From assembly GCA_033557465.1 (NCBI GenBank), contig CM066045.1:133321596-133385595 (forward strand): a stretch of DNA of 64,000 nt, given 5' to 3'. Both the position numbers and the translations under genes were made by a program. Source of the stretch: Ichthyophis bannanicus. Lineage: Eukaryota > Chordata > Amphibia > Gymnophiona > Ichthyophiidae. How positions within the stretch are numbered: position 1 is the first letter of the stretch; every line of letters begins with the position of its first letter. Below, piece by piece: positions 10,141 to 20,725 of the stretch. The notes beneath the pieces were generated by a model. That model saw only the letters and a program-made list of their open reading frames with translations. It did not search any database and was not told where the DNA came from.

Positions 10141-10702
10141 TCCACTCCCTGGATTGGGAAGAGACTGTCCGTCCCCACCTTCACTCCTATCCTGACTTGG
10201 TCTATAGGAGGCTCTCTGCTGTCATCTTCACTCTTCACTGCCTAGGCTCCCAGGAGACTTTCTGGCACCATCTTTAGGGGGAGTTCCCTCCTCCCCTCTT
10301 AGATGAAGGTTAAGCTCTTTTAGATAAAGAGGTGTGACATCTCTAAATCCTGGTTAACTCTTTCTTCTCTGTACAGGGCTGCTGATGCCAGTGCCAGCTG
10401 GATACCATTTCTCTTAGGGTGAGCAATTTCCACTGGCTCCAGTATTTAATTATCTACCTTCTGTCTAATGTGTGCATTTTATTCCCCTACACTATTCCCT
10501 ATAGATTTAAAGTTAAATCTTAATAATAGATATAAATGTGAGCAAATATCACCCTTGCTCCTTCAGCACAGGCAGTGATTTGCATATCTTCCTAAATGTT
10601 TACTTTCGACTCTGCTAATATAGTTACTGTTACTTCAGGCTGCTCTTTTAATATTGTCCTTTATCTGACCTCCCTAGCAGTCACCTCTTCAGCAGCACAC
10701 AG
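10141..10702. other. Unassigned sequence
   Basis: No gene is recognised. The first part is a decayed continuation of the neighbouring array. The rest is AT-rich non-coding sequence up to the target duplication of a hAT-like MITE. Confidence 0.35.
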
Positions 10703-10896
10703 CAGAGGTTCCCAACTCCAATCTTCGGGGAACTCTAGGCCATTAGGGTTTTCAGGATTCCCACAATGAATATGCATGAGAAAGATTTGCATGTTCTGCC
10801 TTCATTGTATGCAATCTATCTTATGCATATTCATTGCAGGAGTCCTGAAAATCTGACTGGCCTAGGGTTCCCCGAGGACTGGGTTGAAAACCCCTG
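10703..10896. mobile_element. hAT-like palindromic MITE, copy 1 (194 bp)
   Basis: The element begins CAGAGGTTCCCAAC and ends with the matching inverted GGTTGAAAACCCCTG. Much of the interior is an imperfect palindrome around AATGAATATGCATGAG. It is flanked by 8-bp near-duplications, gcacacag (10695-10702) and gcatacag (10897-10904), which differ at one base. A CAGNGG end and an 8-bp duplication are typical of hAT transposons. There is no coding capacity. Confidence 0.75.
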
Positions 10897-11059
10897 GCAT
10901 ACAGTGACCATTTACCTTTGATTTTACATTATTCAACGCATTCTCAAACACCCGCCTTTAGGAGGGGGGCTTCATTTATATCAGTACATTTAATTAATTA
11001 CTTGTTAATTATATTTCAGATACTTTTCTCTACATTATAATAAAATGAGTTCTCTAAGG

Positions 11060-11180
11060 CAGAGGTACTCAAATCCAGTCCTGGAGGGCCGCAAACCAGT
11101 CAGGTTTTCAAGATATCCCTAATGAATATGCATGAGATAGATTCAAATACAATGGAGGCAGTGCATGCAAATATATCTCA
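11060..11180. mobile_element. hAT-like MITE copy 2, left part
   Basis: This is the left part of a second copy of the element at 10703, starting CAGAGGTACTC after the 8-bp target ctctaagg (11052-11059). It breaks at 11180, where the AT-rich palindrome is inserted, and resumes at 17584. Confidence 0.8.
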
Positions 11181-11872
11181 CTATACAAAAATAGAACCAC
11201 CAATTGTAAACAAAAAAACAATTATCAAAAACACATTGCAATCATTAATAGCTCAACAGAATTAAGAAACTACCAATTTCATCATATTAGTACTGCAAAT
11301 AAACATTCACTAAATTCAAAAAATAAATACAGATACATCAAATATGTAAATCAATTAGACATACAGATGAATATTTTATAAATAAATATACATCATACAT
11401 TATTACTTATCAAAAGCAGCATAAAAGTAATGTATTATAGTACTTCATAAACAGCATCCGCCTAATACAACAATTCTCCTATCTAATACTTAATATTTCA
11501 CAACCATTTACGTATAAATACCCCCCACACACACAAAACAAGACTACAAAAAATAAACTGCAAAACATTTGTACGATAACAACCATACAACAAACATAAT
11601 AAAATTAATCACAAAAACCAATCCGCATTGTTGGAATAAGAACAAGAAGAAGGATGTTAAAAATGATAAAAAAAAATTTGATATCAGGTTTTTGAAACAA
11701 AAAGGGTTGTATGTATTTTTGTCGTGAGGTTTTTGTATTAGATAGGAGAATTGGTGTATTAGGCATTGGATTATGATGTATATTTATAAAATATTCATCT
11801 GTATGTCTAATAAATATTTAATTTACATATTTGATGTATCTGTATTTATTTTTTTAATTTAGTGAATGTTTA
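11181..11872. mobile_element. AT-rich palindromic element, main part
   Basis: The left arm (about 11219-11490) is the reverse complement, with small gaps, of 11731-11872 continued at 17505-17583. The element split the hAT-like MITE and duplicated 14 bases of it (gcaaatatatctca at 11167-11180 and 17584-17597). The centre (about 11490-11730) is unpaired. The left end carries about 38 extra bases outside the repeat. I see no coding frame. A 14-bp duplication is long for a DNA transposon and more like target-primed insertion, so its class is open. Confidence 0.7.
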
Positions 11873-12040
11873 TATCTCCAGGAACAAGCAGGAATGAGTC
11901 CTCACATATGGGTACGTCGGTACCGACGGAGCCTGGGAATGCTCCCCAGCTTCCCAGGATGAAAGCTTTTGGAGCATCCCACAGCGCATGCGCGCTGCCT
12001 TCCCGCCTTTCCTAACCAACTCTCCTCAGTTCTTCTTTTC
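11873..12040. repeat. Left inverted terminal repeat of D
   Basis: This is the inverted partner of about 17335-17504, including GGTACGTCGGTACCGACGGAG near 11910 and the GCATGCGCGCTGCC block near 11985. The tip, tatctccaggaacaagcagg, has acceptor-like CTCCAG|GA. Confidence 0.85.
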
Positions 12041-12229
12041 CGCGGAGCCAGCAGGTCGTGTTCCTGTCACCGCTGAAGAAGTTCTTTATTTTAATTTATT
12101 TCTTTGGTCGCGTGTCTGCCTTCCCCGACGCCGGACCGGTACCGCCGGTCTTTTCTTTAAAAAAATCTTTTTTCCTCACTTGGTGTATTTTCTTCTTAGG
12201 CCTCCAGGCCCACAAGAAATCTTTCCCTT

Positions 12230-14072
12230 ATGGAAAAACCAGCCTCCGGGTTCAAAAAATGCACTAAGTGTAGCGGTACAATTTCTGTCACAGATACCCA
12301 TGAATGGTGTCTGAAATGTTTGGGGCCTGAACACTCCATCCCGGATTGCCAGTCCTGTTCTCTAATGTCTAAACGAGGGTTACAGAACCGGGCAGCCAAG
12401 CTCCATGTGCTGTTTCCCACGGATGCACCGGCGGTGGCATCAACATCTTCCAGGTCTTCCTCTCCTGATGGGTCTCAGGTAACCAAACATACTTTTATCA
12501 GGTCCTCGAAGGGCAAATCTCCCTCTAAGCATCGAGATGCCTCCGGGCTTGCCCTTGAGGATCCTGCCCCAGCCAAACAACCCCGGCGGGAAGCTCCGGC
12601 TTCCAAAGCTCCTCCTATGGGGTTACAGGTTGACATCGATGGCACGGCCTCAACCGATCACCTGTTAGACTGCTCTGGGGTACCGGCACAATCTCCCGGT
12701 ACCAACATCCAGGCAGTCGTGGCGTCCATGGATCACACTGTGCAATCCATGCAGCAGGCTATACTGGCTTTCATCAAGGCTGCGACGCCGTCGGTACCAC
12801 AACAAGCTCCGTTGTCGGTACCGGCACCGGTAACGGTACCAACTTCGATACCGGTACCGGCTGCATCGACATCGGCCAGGATACCGATTCCGGCTCCCTG
12901 TCCTGGGCTCTTTCTCGGTACTGATCCGGTACCGGGGACACCCGATGTCTGTACCGATCGATACGCCTATCGATCTTTGGAATCGAGCACACGATACTTC
13001 GATTCTTCTGATGATTCTGATTCATCGGATGAGTCCCCTGAAGTATCTGTCACCCTTCCTGAGGAGCCTTCTTCTCCAAAAAGGAGAATGTCTCCTCCAG
13101 AGGATTTGTCCTTTCAAGACTTCATAATAGAAGTAGCTAAAGGACTCTCTATTTCAGTAACCTCTGAAAAGGAACCTAGAGCAAAAAAAATTCGATATTT
13201 TGGGATACTCTAAGGTTCCCAGAGAGGCAGTCACCTTGCCAATTCATGAAATTCTTCAAGAACATTTGATTGAATTGTGGGAGACTCCTCTCACCCTTTC
13301 TCCTCATTCTCGTAGATTGGACACTATGTACCGTGTCCCTCCTTCTCCTGGATTTCAAAAAACTCAGCTTCCTCACCACTCCATTGTGGTGCAGTCAGCT
13401 ATGAAGAGGATAAAGAGTACCAAAAGACACTCTTCTACTCCTCCAGGAAGAGAATGCAGGACCTTGGATGCTTTTGGTAGGAAAATCTTCCAAGCCAGCA
13501 TGCTTATTGCCAGAATCAATTCATATTGCCTTTATATGGGTATGTTTCTGAAGGAGGTTGCAGAAAAGCTGCACAACTTTCTCCCTTTTATTCCAGAGGA
13601 TAAAAGGGATGAGTTCCTTCTTTGGCTTAAGCATACTCAAGACATTTCAAAGTTTTCCAACAGGGCAGCCTTTGATTCTTTTGAAGGTGCCAGCAGAGCC
13701 TCAGGCATTGCTATAGCTGCTCGTAGAATTGCTTGGCTCCAGGCTTCTGATCTAGAACCCTGGGTTCAAGATGGTTTAGGAAATCTGCCCTGTACAGGTG
13801 AAAATCTCTTTGGCAAAGAGTGGCAAATTAAAGCCACTCAAATGGATGCAGAAAATGCTGCTCTGGATAGACTTTCTAAGTCTACCTCCACTCCGGCCAA
13901 GAAACAATCTTTTAAAAAGTCTTTTTACAAAAAGGGCAGATTTCCTTCCACTTCTGGTCAACAGTCTTCTACAGGTCGCTTTGCTACTAAGCGTCAGCAA
14001 CCTAAACAGGCCAGGCCTAAACCTGCAGGGGCTGCTGCAACCCAGCAGTCCCAAACCCCTCAGGGTTTTTGA
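12230..14072 (+). pseudogene. Gag-like ORF1 of DIRS D
   Basis: The protein starts at ATG 12230 (MEKPASGFKKCTKC). It has the Cys/His cluster at residues 12-47 (CTKC, THEWCLKC, GPEHSIPDCQSC), then a long Ser/Pro-rich linker with GGTACC-rich codons, and a conserved C-terminal half (LPHHSIVVQS, LDAFGRKIFQ, AFDSFEGASRASG). The frame changes by one base at an eight-A run (13183-13190), best explained by one extra A. It ends QTPQGF with TGA at 14070-14072. Pol lies in the +1 frame across this stop. Confidence 0.8.
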
Positions 14073-16016
14073 CTTGATACTAGAGAACTTAACCTTTCTG
14101 GCTCTACAACAACCAGAGCCTCTCACCATTCCAGGAAGGTTAGCTCATTTTGCTCCCAGATGGGAGCAAATCACATCAGAGCAGTGGACCCTCTCTATCA
14201 TAAGAGAGGGCTACAAACTTCATTACTCAGACCTTCCTCCCTACACCATGGTGAGACACTTCAATTCTCCCACATCCCTCGACCTTCTGGATCAGGAGGT
14301 GACTACCCTTCTGGCCCAGAGGGCCATAGAAGCAGTTCCGCTTCTTCAACAAGGGTCAGGGTTTTACTCCCCCTATTTTCTCATCCCAAAGAAAACAGGG
14401 GGATTCAGACCCATTCTAGATCTCAGAGAATTGAACAAATTCCTATGCAAGGAGAAGTTCAAGATGCTTTCTTTAGGCACTCTCCTTCCATACCTACAGA
14501 GTCAGGATTGACTTTGTTCTCTAGATCTCAAGGATGCGTACACTCATATACTCATCCATCCATCCCACAGAAAATTCCTACGTTTTCTGTTCCAGGAAAA
14601 ACATTCCAATACAGAGTGATTCCTTTCGGTCTAGCCTCTGCTCCAAGAGTGTTCACCAAATGCATGGCAATAGTTGCTGCATTTCTACGCACTCTGGGAA
14701 TATTTGTCTTCCCATACCTGGACGACTGGCTCATCCGAGCTCCATCTCAGTCAGAAGCCCACATTTCCCTGGACCGCACCAGGCGCATTCTGCAGTATCT
14801 GGGACTTGTGGTAAACCTCCCAAAGTCTCAGCTCACCCCTACTCCGTCCCTAGAATTCATAGGGGCCTGGTTGGACACCACTACTGCAAGAGCCTATCTT
14901 CCTCAGGCTCGTTGCCAACGTCTAGTGCAGTTAGCCTCCCAAATTCAGTCAAAGAGCCACTTAACTGCCCGGGAGATGCTACAACTACTAGGCCACATGG
15001 CTTCCACAGTGCATGTGGTGCCCTATGCTCGCCTACACATGAGAGCAGCTCAATGGACTTTGTCCACACAGTGGACTCAAGCATCAGGAGCTCTCTCAGA
15101 CCAAATAGCAACCTCCAAACGTCTCTTTTGGTCTCTCCAATGGTGGATGTCAACTCAAAATCTGTTGCTGGGGTCCCCCTTCCAACCTGTGTTACCCCAA
15201 GCAACCCTCACAACAGATGCCTCCCAAACAGGTTGGGGAGCTCATCTACAAGACTTCTCCACCCAAGGCAATTGGTCCCCACAGGAGACCTCTCTTCATA
15301 TCAACCACTTGGAACTGCGAGCAGTGTTCCTAGCTCTCAAGGTCTTTCATACCCTCCTCAGCTACAAGACCGTCCTCATTCATACGGACAACCAAGTAGC
15401 CATGTTTTACATAAACAAGCAAGGAGGAACTGGCTCTCTGTCTCTTTGCAACGAAGCTCTAAGATTATGGGCCTTCGCCAGAGAGCATCAAATCCATCTC
15501 CTGGCAGTATACCTCCCAGGAATCCAAAACTCTTGGGCAGACAGACTCAGTCGAGTTCTGCTTCCACACGAATGGTCCCTGCACATGGATCAGGTACTCA
15601 GAATCTTCCAGGAATGGGGAACCCCGGACATAGACCTCTTTGCAAGTCCGTGGAATGCCAAACTTCCCCGGTTCTGTTCCAGAATTCCGTGTCAGGGAAC
15701 TCTGGCCAAGGATGCCTTCCTCCTTCATTGGGGTCAGTGCTTCCTGTACGCCTTTCCACCCATTCCTTTGATTCCCAAGACTCTGTTCAAACTTCAGAGG
15801 GATCAAGGATCTATGATCCTCATAGCTCCACGTTGGCCACGCCAAGTGTGATACCCTCTACTTCTGCATCTCTCCCAAGCCCCCTCCCTGGACTTGGGAG
15901 CTGCTCCAGACCTTCTGTCTCAGGAGGAGGGGACTGTGGCACCCAAACCCCAAGTCCCTTCACCTCAGAGCTTGGTTACTGAAGGCCTAGACCTTCAAGA
16001 CTTCAATCTTTCTTAG
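13798..16016 (+). pseudogene. Pol (RT-RNase H-C-terminal domain) of DIRS D
   Basis: The pol frame is open from at least 13798 and so overlaps gag by about 275 bases. RT blocks include GFYSPYFLIPKKTGG near 14360, an ILDLRELN block and VFPYLDDWL near 14710. RNase H has TTDASQTGWGAH near 15210, HLELRAV near 15310 and TDNQVAMFYINKQGG near 15390. The C-terminal block (IDLFASPWNAK, YAFPPIPLI, APRWPRQ) follows. Lesions are a TGA replacing Trp near 14509, a one-base loss near 14590, a TGA replacing Trp at 15849-15851 and a TAG near 16014. Confidence 0.85.
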
Positions 16017-16019
16017 CAA

Positions 16020-17026
16020 GTGAAGGATATCCTCCATGCTTCCAGGAAACCTTCCACTAGGCGTTCCTATGCTTTTAAGTGGAAAAGATTTTCCATTTGG
16101 TGTGCTCAAAAGGGTCTTGACCCTCTGGCACTTCCTGTGAATTCTCTATTGGAATATCTCCTGCATCTTTCCAATGCAGGCCTTAAGACAAATTCAGTAA
16201 GGGTCCATTTAAGTGCTATTGCAGCATCCCTTAAGCCTATCAATGGACAACCTGTTTCCTCCCATCCTCTTATTGCAAGATTCATGAGAGGCCTAACTTT
16301 AACTAAACCTCCCATTCGACCTCCTCCGGTGGCATGGGACTTGAACTTGGTTCTTGGTCAGCTTATGAAGCCACCTTTTGAACCCTTAGCCACTACCTCC
16401 TTGAAATTTCTTTCCTGGAAGGTTATTTTCCTTATTGCAATCACTTCTGCTCGCCGCATCAGTGAACTGCAGGCCTTAGTGGCTAATCCACCTTATACAA
16501 GGTTCCATCATGATAAGGTAGTCCTTAGGACAAATCCTCACTTTATGCCTAAAGTGGTCTCACCTTTTCATCTTAATCAAGAGGTATATTTACCTGTCTT
16601 TTTTCCAGCTCCTCATGCATCCAGTGCTGAGAAGAACCTTCATACTCTAGATTGTAAAAGAGCTCTTGCTTTTTACTTACACAGGACACAGCAACATAGA
16701 AAGTCTTCCCAGCTTTTTGTTGCTTTTGATCCTTCTCATTTAGGACTTCCAGTCTCTAAAAAACACTGTCCAATTGGATTGCTCAGTGTATTTCTTTTGT
16801 TTACCAGAGTAAGAACCTTTCTCTGGAGGGCCATGTAACAGCTCACAATGTGAGGGCCATGGCCACCTCAATGGCTCATCTTCATTCTGTGTCCATCGAT
16901 CAGATCTGTCGAGCAGCCACCTGGGCCTCGGTTCATACCTTCACAGCCCATTACTGTTTGGACAAGGACTCCCGCCGGGATGCCTTGTTTGGTCAGGCTG
17001 TCCTCAGACACCTGTTCCATTCTTGA
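16020..17026 (+). pseudogene. Tyrosine recombinase of DIRS D
   Basis: The N-terminal DNA-binding part (ILHASRKPSTRRSYAFKWKR) is followed by the catalytic domain with SARRISEL (first Arg) near 16450. A one-base loss in an A-run near 16757 shifts the frame. After that the HNVR motif, the AATW block and HYCLDKDSRRD (nucleophile Tyr) are readable up to TGA 17024-17026. All catalytic residues are present, but the frame is broken. Confidence 0.85.
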
Positions 17027-17129
17027 ACAACTCCTGCCCTCCTTCCCTGAATGGATGCCTGAGATCCATAGGAAGACGAGGAACCCTCCAGGGTCTCATA
17101 CCCTTGGGGATCTCCCAGGCATCTCAGCT

Positions 17130-17240
17130 AGGGAGTCCCCATATGTGAGGACTCATTCCTGCTTGTTCCTGGAGATAGCACAGTTACTTACCTGTAACAG
17201 GTGATCTCTGGGAACAGCAGGAATTAGTCCTCACAACCCT
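17130..17240. repeat. ICR of D
   Basis: The first half is the reverse complement of the left tip (11873-11910) and the second half of the right tip (17455-17504). They meet near 17175, as in the other DIRS copies. Confidence 0.85.
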
Positions 17241-17334
17241 CCCACCTCCCGTAGGAGTTGTATCTCTCTCTGGCTTTCCTTTCCTCTCTCTCTCTATTGT
17301 CTCAGCTTTAAACTTGAACTGAGGAGAGTTGGTT

Positions 17335-17504
17335 AGGAAAGGCGGGAAGGCAGCACGCATGCGCTGTGGGATGCCCCAAAAGCTTTCATCCTGGGAAGCT
17401 GGGGAGCATTCCCGCGCAGGCTCCGTCGGTACCGACGTACCCATATGTGAGGACTAATTCCTGCTGTTCCCAGAGATCACCTGTTACAGGTAAGTAACTG
17501 TGCT
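17335..17504. repeat. Right inverted terminal repeat of D
   Basis: This is the inverted partner of 11873-12040. The tip reads ctgttacagGTAAGTaactgtgct, a strong 5' splice-site consensus. Confidence 0.85.
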
Positions 17505-17583
17505 CTACAGTAGGAATATGATGAATTTGGTAGTTTCTTAATTCTGTTGAGCTATTAATCATTGCAATGTGTTTTTGATAATT
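17505..17583. mobile_element. AT-rich palindromic element, right end
   Basis: This is the last 79 bases of the palindrome split by D. They are the reverse complement of 11219-11297 (tgtttttgataatt pairs with the left arm's start) and are followed by the second copy of the 14-bp target duplication. Confidence 0.75.
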
Positions 17584-17670
17584 GCAAATATATCTCATGC
17601 ATATTCATTAGGGATATCCCGAAAACCTGACTGGTTTGCGGCCCTCCAGGACTGGATTTGAGTACCTCTG
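17584..17670. mobile_element. hAT-like MITE copy 2, right part
   Basis: This is the remainder of the MITE begun at 11060, starting with the duplicated 14 bases and ending GAGTACCTCTG. The 8-bp host duplication ctctaggg follows at 17671-17678, one mismatch from ctctaagg. Confidence 0.8.
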
Positions 17671-17699
17671 CTCTAGGGGATGGGGGGGGAGTTTTGAGA

Positions 17700-19215
17700 A
17701 GTATCCTCCTGACACCACTGAAATCTTGGAGGTTTTCCTGGTGATGTCAGTGTATCCGAGAGTAGTAAAACACCAAGTTACTTGTACAATCAGGTTTTCG
17801 GCAAGGTCACAGTGTAAAGACTGTTCTGGGTTTTCTTAATGAACTTCATGTAGCTCACGACCGTGGTGATTTCTCGGTGACGTTGTCCTTAGATCTCTGA
17901 GCAGCATTTGATTTAGTTGACCACTCCCTTCTTCTCTCTCGCCTACGTGAGGCCTTTGTAGCACAGTCTATCACTGGTTTCATTCTTTTCTTTCTTCTCG
18001 CTCCTGCGCGGTGATTTCCTCATCCACCCCACCACTCTCTTCTGATCCCTTTCCACTGCCCTGTGGTTTCCCTCAGGGATCTGTCTTAGCACCTCTTCTC
18101 TTCAATATTTTTCTGGCACCACTGGCACTCTTGGTTCAACAGTTCGGGATTTCCGCCTTCTACTATGCCGACGATCTGGTCCTTCTTCACCATACCTCCC
18201 CTCTTCATCCCAATCTTACCCCCCTCAACTCCTGCCTTTCTGCTGTTGCCAACTGGCTTACTATAAACTGTCTGCACTTAAATTTAACAAAAACACTTGC
18301 CATCTGGTTCACTTATGGTAGTACTCCCCCACTGATCACTCCCTCTTTCTCAGATTCACTTATCCCCTTGGTTTCTAGCTTTCATTATCTGGGTGTCTTC
18401 TTCGATTCTGACCTTTCCTTTCGGGCTCACATCTCTCACATCACCAAGACCTCTTTTTTCTTCCTCTGCCAGATCCGAGCCATCCGCCCCTTTCTCACCC
18501 CACAGGCTCTTACCACCGCTCTCCTTTCTTTGGTTATGTCATGCGTCGACTTCTGCAACTCAGTTCTGGTTGGGCTTCCTCTTTCACAACTAAACCGTCT
18601 GCAACACATCCAAAACACTGCTGCACGACTTATCTTTCACTCCTCGCTCCAAGATCACGTCACTCCCCTCTTCCTCCACCTTCATTGGCTTCCCATTCAA
18701 TTTTGCATTCGCTATAAGATCCTCACGCTGGCCCATCAAGTCTTGCACAAACACACCTCTCAGTACCTGGCAGATCTACTTCAGTTTCATACTCCCACTT
18801 GCTCACTCCGATCACAACACATCAACCGCCTTCACCTCCCCTCTCCATCATGCGCTCACTTACAATCTACACACTCCTCTGCTTTCTTTTTTTATCGGTC
18901 CTGCCCTCTGGAACTCTCTACCCACTTCCCCCCAACTCGAACAGCACTATCCCACCTTTAAGAAAGATTTGAAGACTCACCTTTTTTCCTCCGCTTTTGA
19001 CCTCCCCTCCACCTTTGTGTGAAACTTCCCTTTTCCTCCTTTTTCTCACTCATTTTCTCCTTGATTATGTGTATTTTAGTTTCTTGAGTGCTTTCCTGTC
19101 ATAGATTGTAACTTCTTTTCCTTTCCCAGCCTATTGGGCCTTTCCTGTACATTCTGTTTTTGTAAACCGCTATGCTATTATGTGAATGGCGGTATTTCAA
19201 ACCAAACCAATACAA
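17700..19215 (+). mobile_element. L2-like LINE, 5'-truncated
   Basis: This is a 5'-truncated non-LTR retrotransposon. It ends with a GTAAACCGC ... GGCGGTATTTC hairpin-like 3' block near 19160-19200, resembling tails of L2-type LINEs. The start is approximate. It directly follows the hAT-like MITE. Confidence 0.7.
17880..18990 (+). pseudogene. Reverse transcriptase of L2-like LINE
   Basis: The RT begins near 17890 in a decayed LDLSAAFDLVDH block containing a stop. The main open frame runs 18011-18961, with GSVLAPLLFNIFL near 18080 and the catalytic block YYADDLVLL near 18160. The C-terminal part (VDFCNSVLVGLP, LHWLPI, YKILTLAHQVLH) is typical of L2-clade ORF2 proteins. The last few residues, in the KDLKTHLF block, are in a shifted frame. 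The upstream endonuclease is missing. Confidence 0.75.
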
Positions 19216-20410
19216 ACTCATCAATAATAACATGCACTCAAATTAAGCTGAGTTTCTGAGATTCATATGAAAAATCTGGCTTGTGGCTTTTTTATTTAAA
19301 ATTTTCTTATATTTTAGAAATGGCTACATGATCTGTCCTTGAAGGATACTTTATCTTTCTCCCCCTGGTATGTAATATTATATATAATTTCCTGCAGAAA
19401 TCAAAGCTGTAGGTAGGAATTAGGCAGAATTAAAATTACTTAATCATTGTTTCCATCCTTGACTGTCTCAGACACTATTGTTTAAAAGATGTAATCTGCT
19501 ATTCATTAATGCTGTTAACAGCTAAAAGATGCTGAGTGTTTCCAATAAAGAATTATATTTATTTACTTTTATTCATTTTGCAATTTTTTGGGTGGGTTAA
19601 GAAGTGTAGAAATTCAGCTCGGCATCTTTCCCCTATTCTGCCAACTATGGTGAAAACTTCTCGGAGATCTAAATAATAAATAAAATAAATGTTTTGGTTT
19701 CTCATTCCACAGCTGTTCAAGATCCAGCTTGGCTTTGAGAATTTTGTACATTGACGTAGATCTATTGACCCTTTCTGATGTTGAGGTGATAAAAGTAATC
19801 TACTAGCAATCAATGTTGAATTATTTTCTAGCAAACACAGTAATCAGTGATGTAATGAGTGCATCATGAAAGGACTTTAGCATATCCCCAGTTGCTGTAT
19901 GTGGGTAATAGCCATGGGTTGAACAGAAAATAATATACAGATAACCTCTTGAGCTTAATTTTTACCATAACCTCTTAGACAAGTTTGAACTCAGGCTGTG
20001 TGCCTTGAGAAGGGATAGCTCCACAAAGAGAAAATTTAGAAGGCTTGGGCTCCACTGTCCCTCGACCTAGAGGACATTTGTAACCCATCTGCTATGGACC
20101 TCGCATAGAAAGGCTTTGTATGGGGTTTGCAGTATGATCATGTTCCCATAAGTGAATGGAACAATCTAGTCTAACATTGAAAGACAGGTCACAACTGCCA
20201 TATAAATCTTTATTTTATGCATCCACCTGTATTTGCTGTTTTCCTTTCTCAACAAATCCTGAACTTATTCAGCATTTCTGTCTCTACCATATCTATTTAT
20301 GACCTTAGTGTTTGCATCTGTCACTTTCTTGTTTGTGTATTGTTCAGATTAAGATACTTAATAACATAAGGTTCTCTGGTCACTGCAGAGCTTTGTAATT
20401 GTATTCTTTA
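19216..20410. other. Unassigned AT-rich sequence
   Basis: No gene, RNA or clear repeat is recognised. A 91-codon minus-strand frame at 19559-19834 has no recognisable domain and looks like chance. Confidence 0.4.
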
Positions 20411-20552
20411 CTTCCTTATAATCCTTCCAGTCGTTTGCCAGCAGATGGAGACTGAACCACTGGTTTGATGATACCACCCTAAGGGTCCTGTGCAGCCTCA
20501 GACCAGCCAGTATGCCTCGGTCTCCACCAGAAGGAAGTGGAGTAATGCCTTG
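20411..20552 (+). mobile_element. DIRS L, left terminal repeat (split by E)
   Basis: This segment (gccagcagatggagactgaa near 20437, GCAGCCTCAGACCAGCCAGTAT near 20491) is the inverted partner of 32020-32192. It is therefore the left end of a DIRS-like element. Its body resumes after E at 27794. Confidence 0.7.
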
Positions 20553-20725
20553 TTCCTTATCGTCCCTCCAGTCCAGTCCCGCACCTCTGGGTAGTGTACC
20601 CCTCTTCCAGCAGCCTGGAGACTGAGCATGTCATCTTTTGATGACACCAGTGTACTTATGCAGCTGGCACTGCCTACCAGCCTCAATATGCTCAGTCTCC
20701 AAGCAGCTGGAGGAGATAGTGAGCC
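20553..20725. repeat. Left inverted terminal repeat of E
   Basis: The stretch with CTCTGGGTAGTGTACC, GAGACTGAGCATGTCATCTT and ATGCAGCTGGCAC is repeated in inverted form at 27625-27760. Its tip, ttccttatcgtccctccagt, recurs reverse-complemented in the ICR near 27265. Confidence 0.85.

Larger units (their letters stand above)
11873..17504 (+). mobile_element. DIRS retrotransposon D, complete, nested in palindrome
   Basis: This is a full-length element of about 5.6 kb of the same subfamily as A and M. It lies in the right arm of the AT-rich palindrome: removing it restores pairing of that arm with 11219-11409. It has no target duplication. It carries gag, pol, YR, ICR and both terminal repeats, but at least six disabling lesions, so it is complete in structure and not functional. 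Confidence 0.9.

Noticed and set aside
14534..15982. Open frame of 482 codons on the plus strand
   Set aside because: It overlaps the genuine pol of DIRS D in another frame and shows none of the RT/RNase H motifs. It is a shadow of the real frame.
19559..19834. Minus-strand frame of 91 codons
   Set aside because: There is no recognisable motif, no similarity to the surrounding elements and AT-rich composition. Treated as chance.
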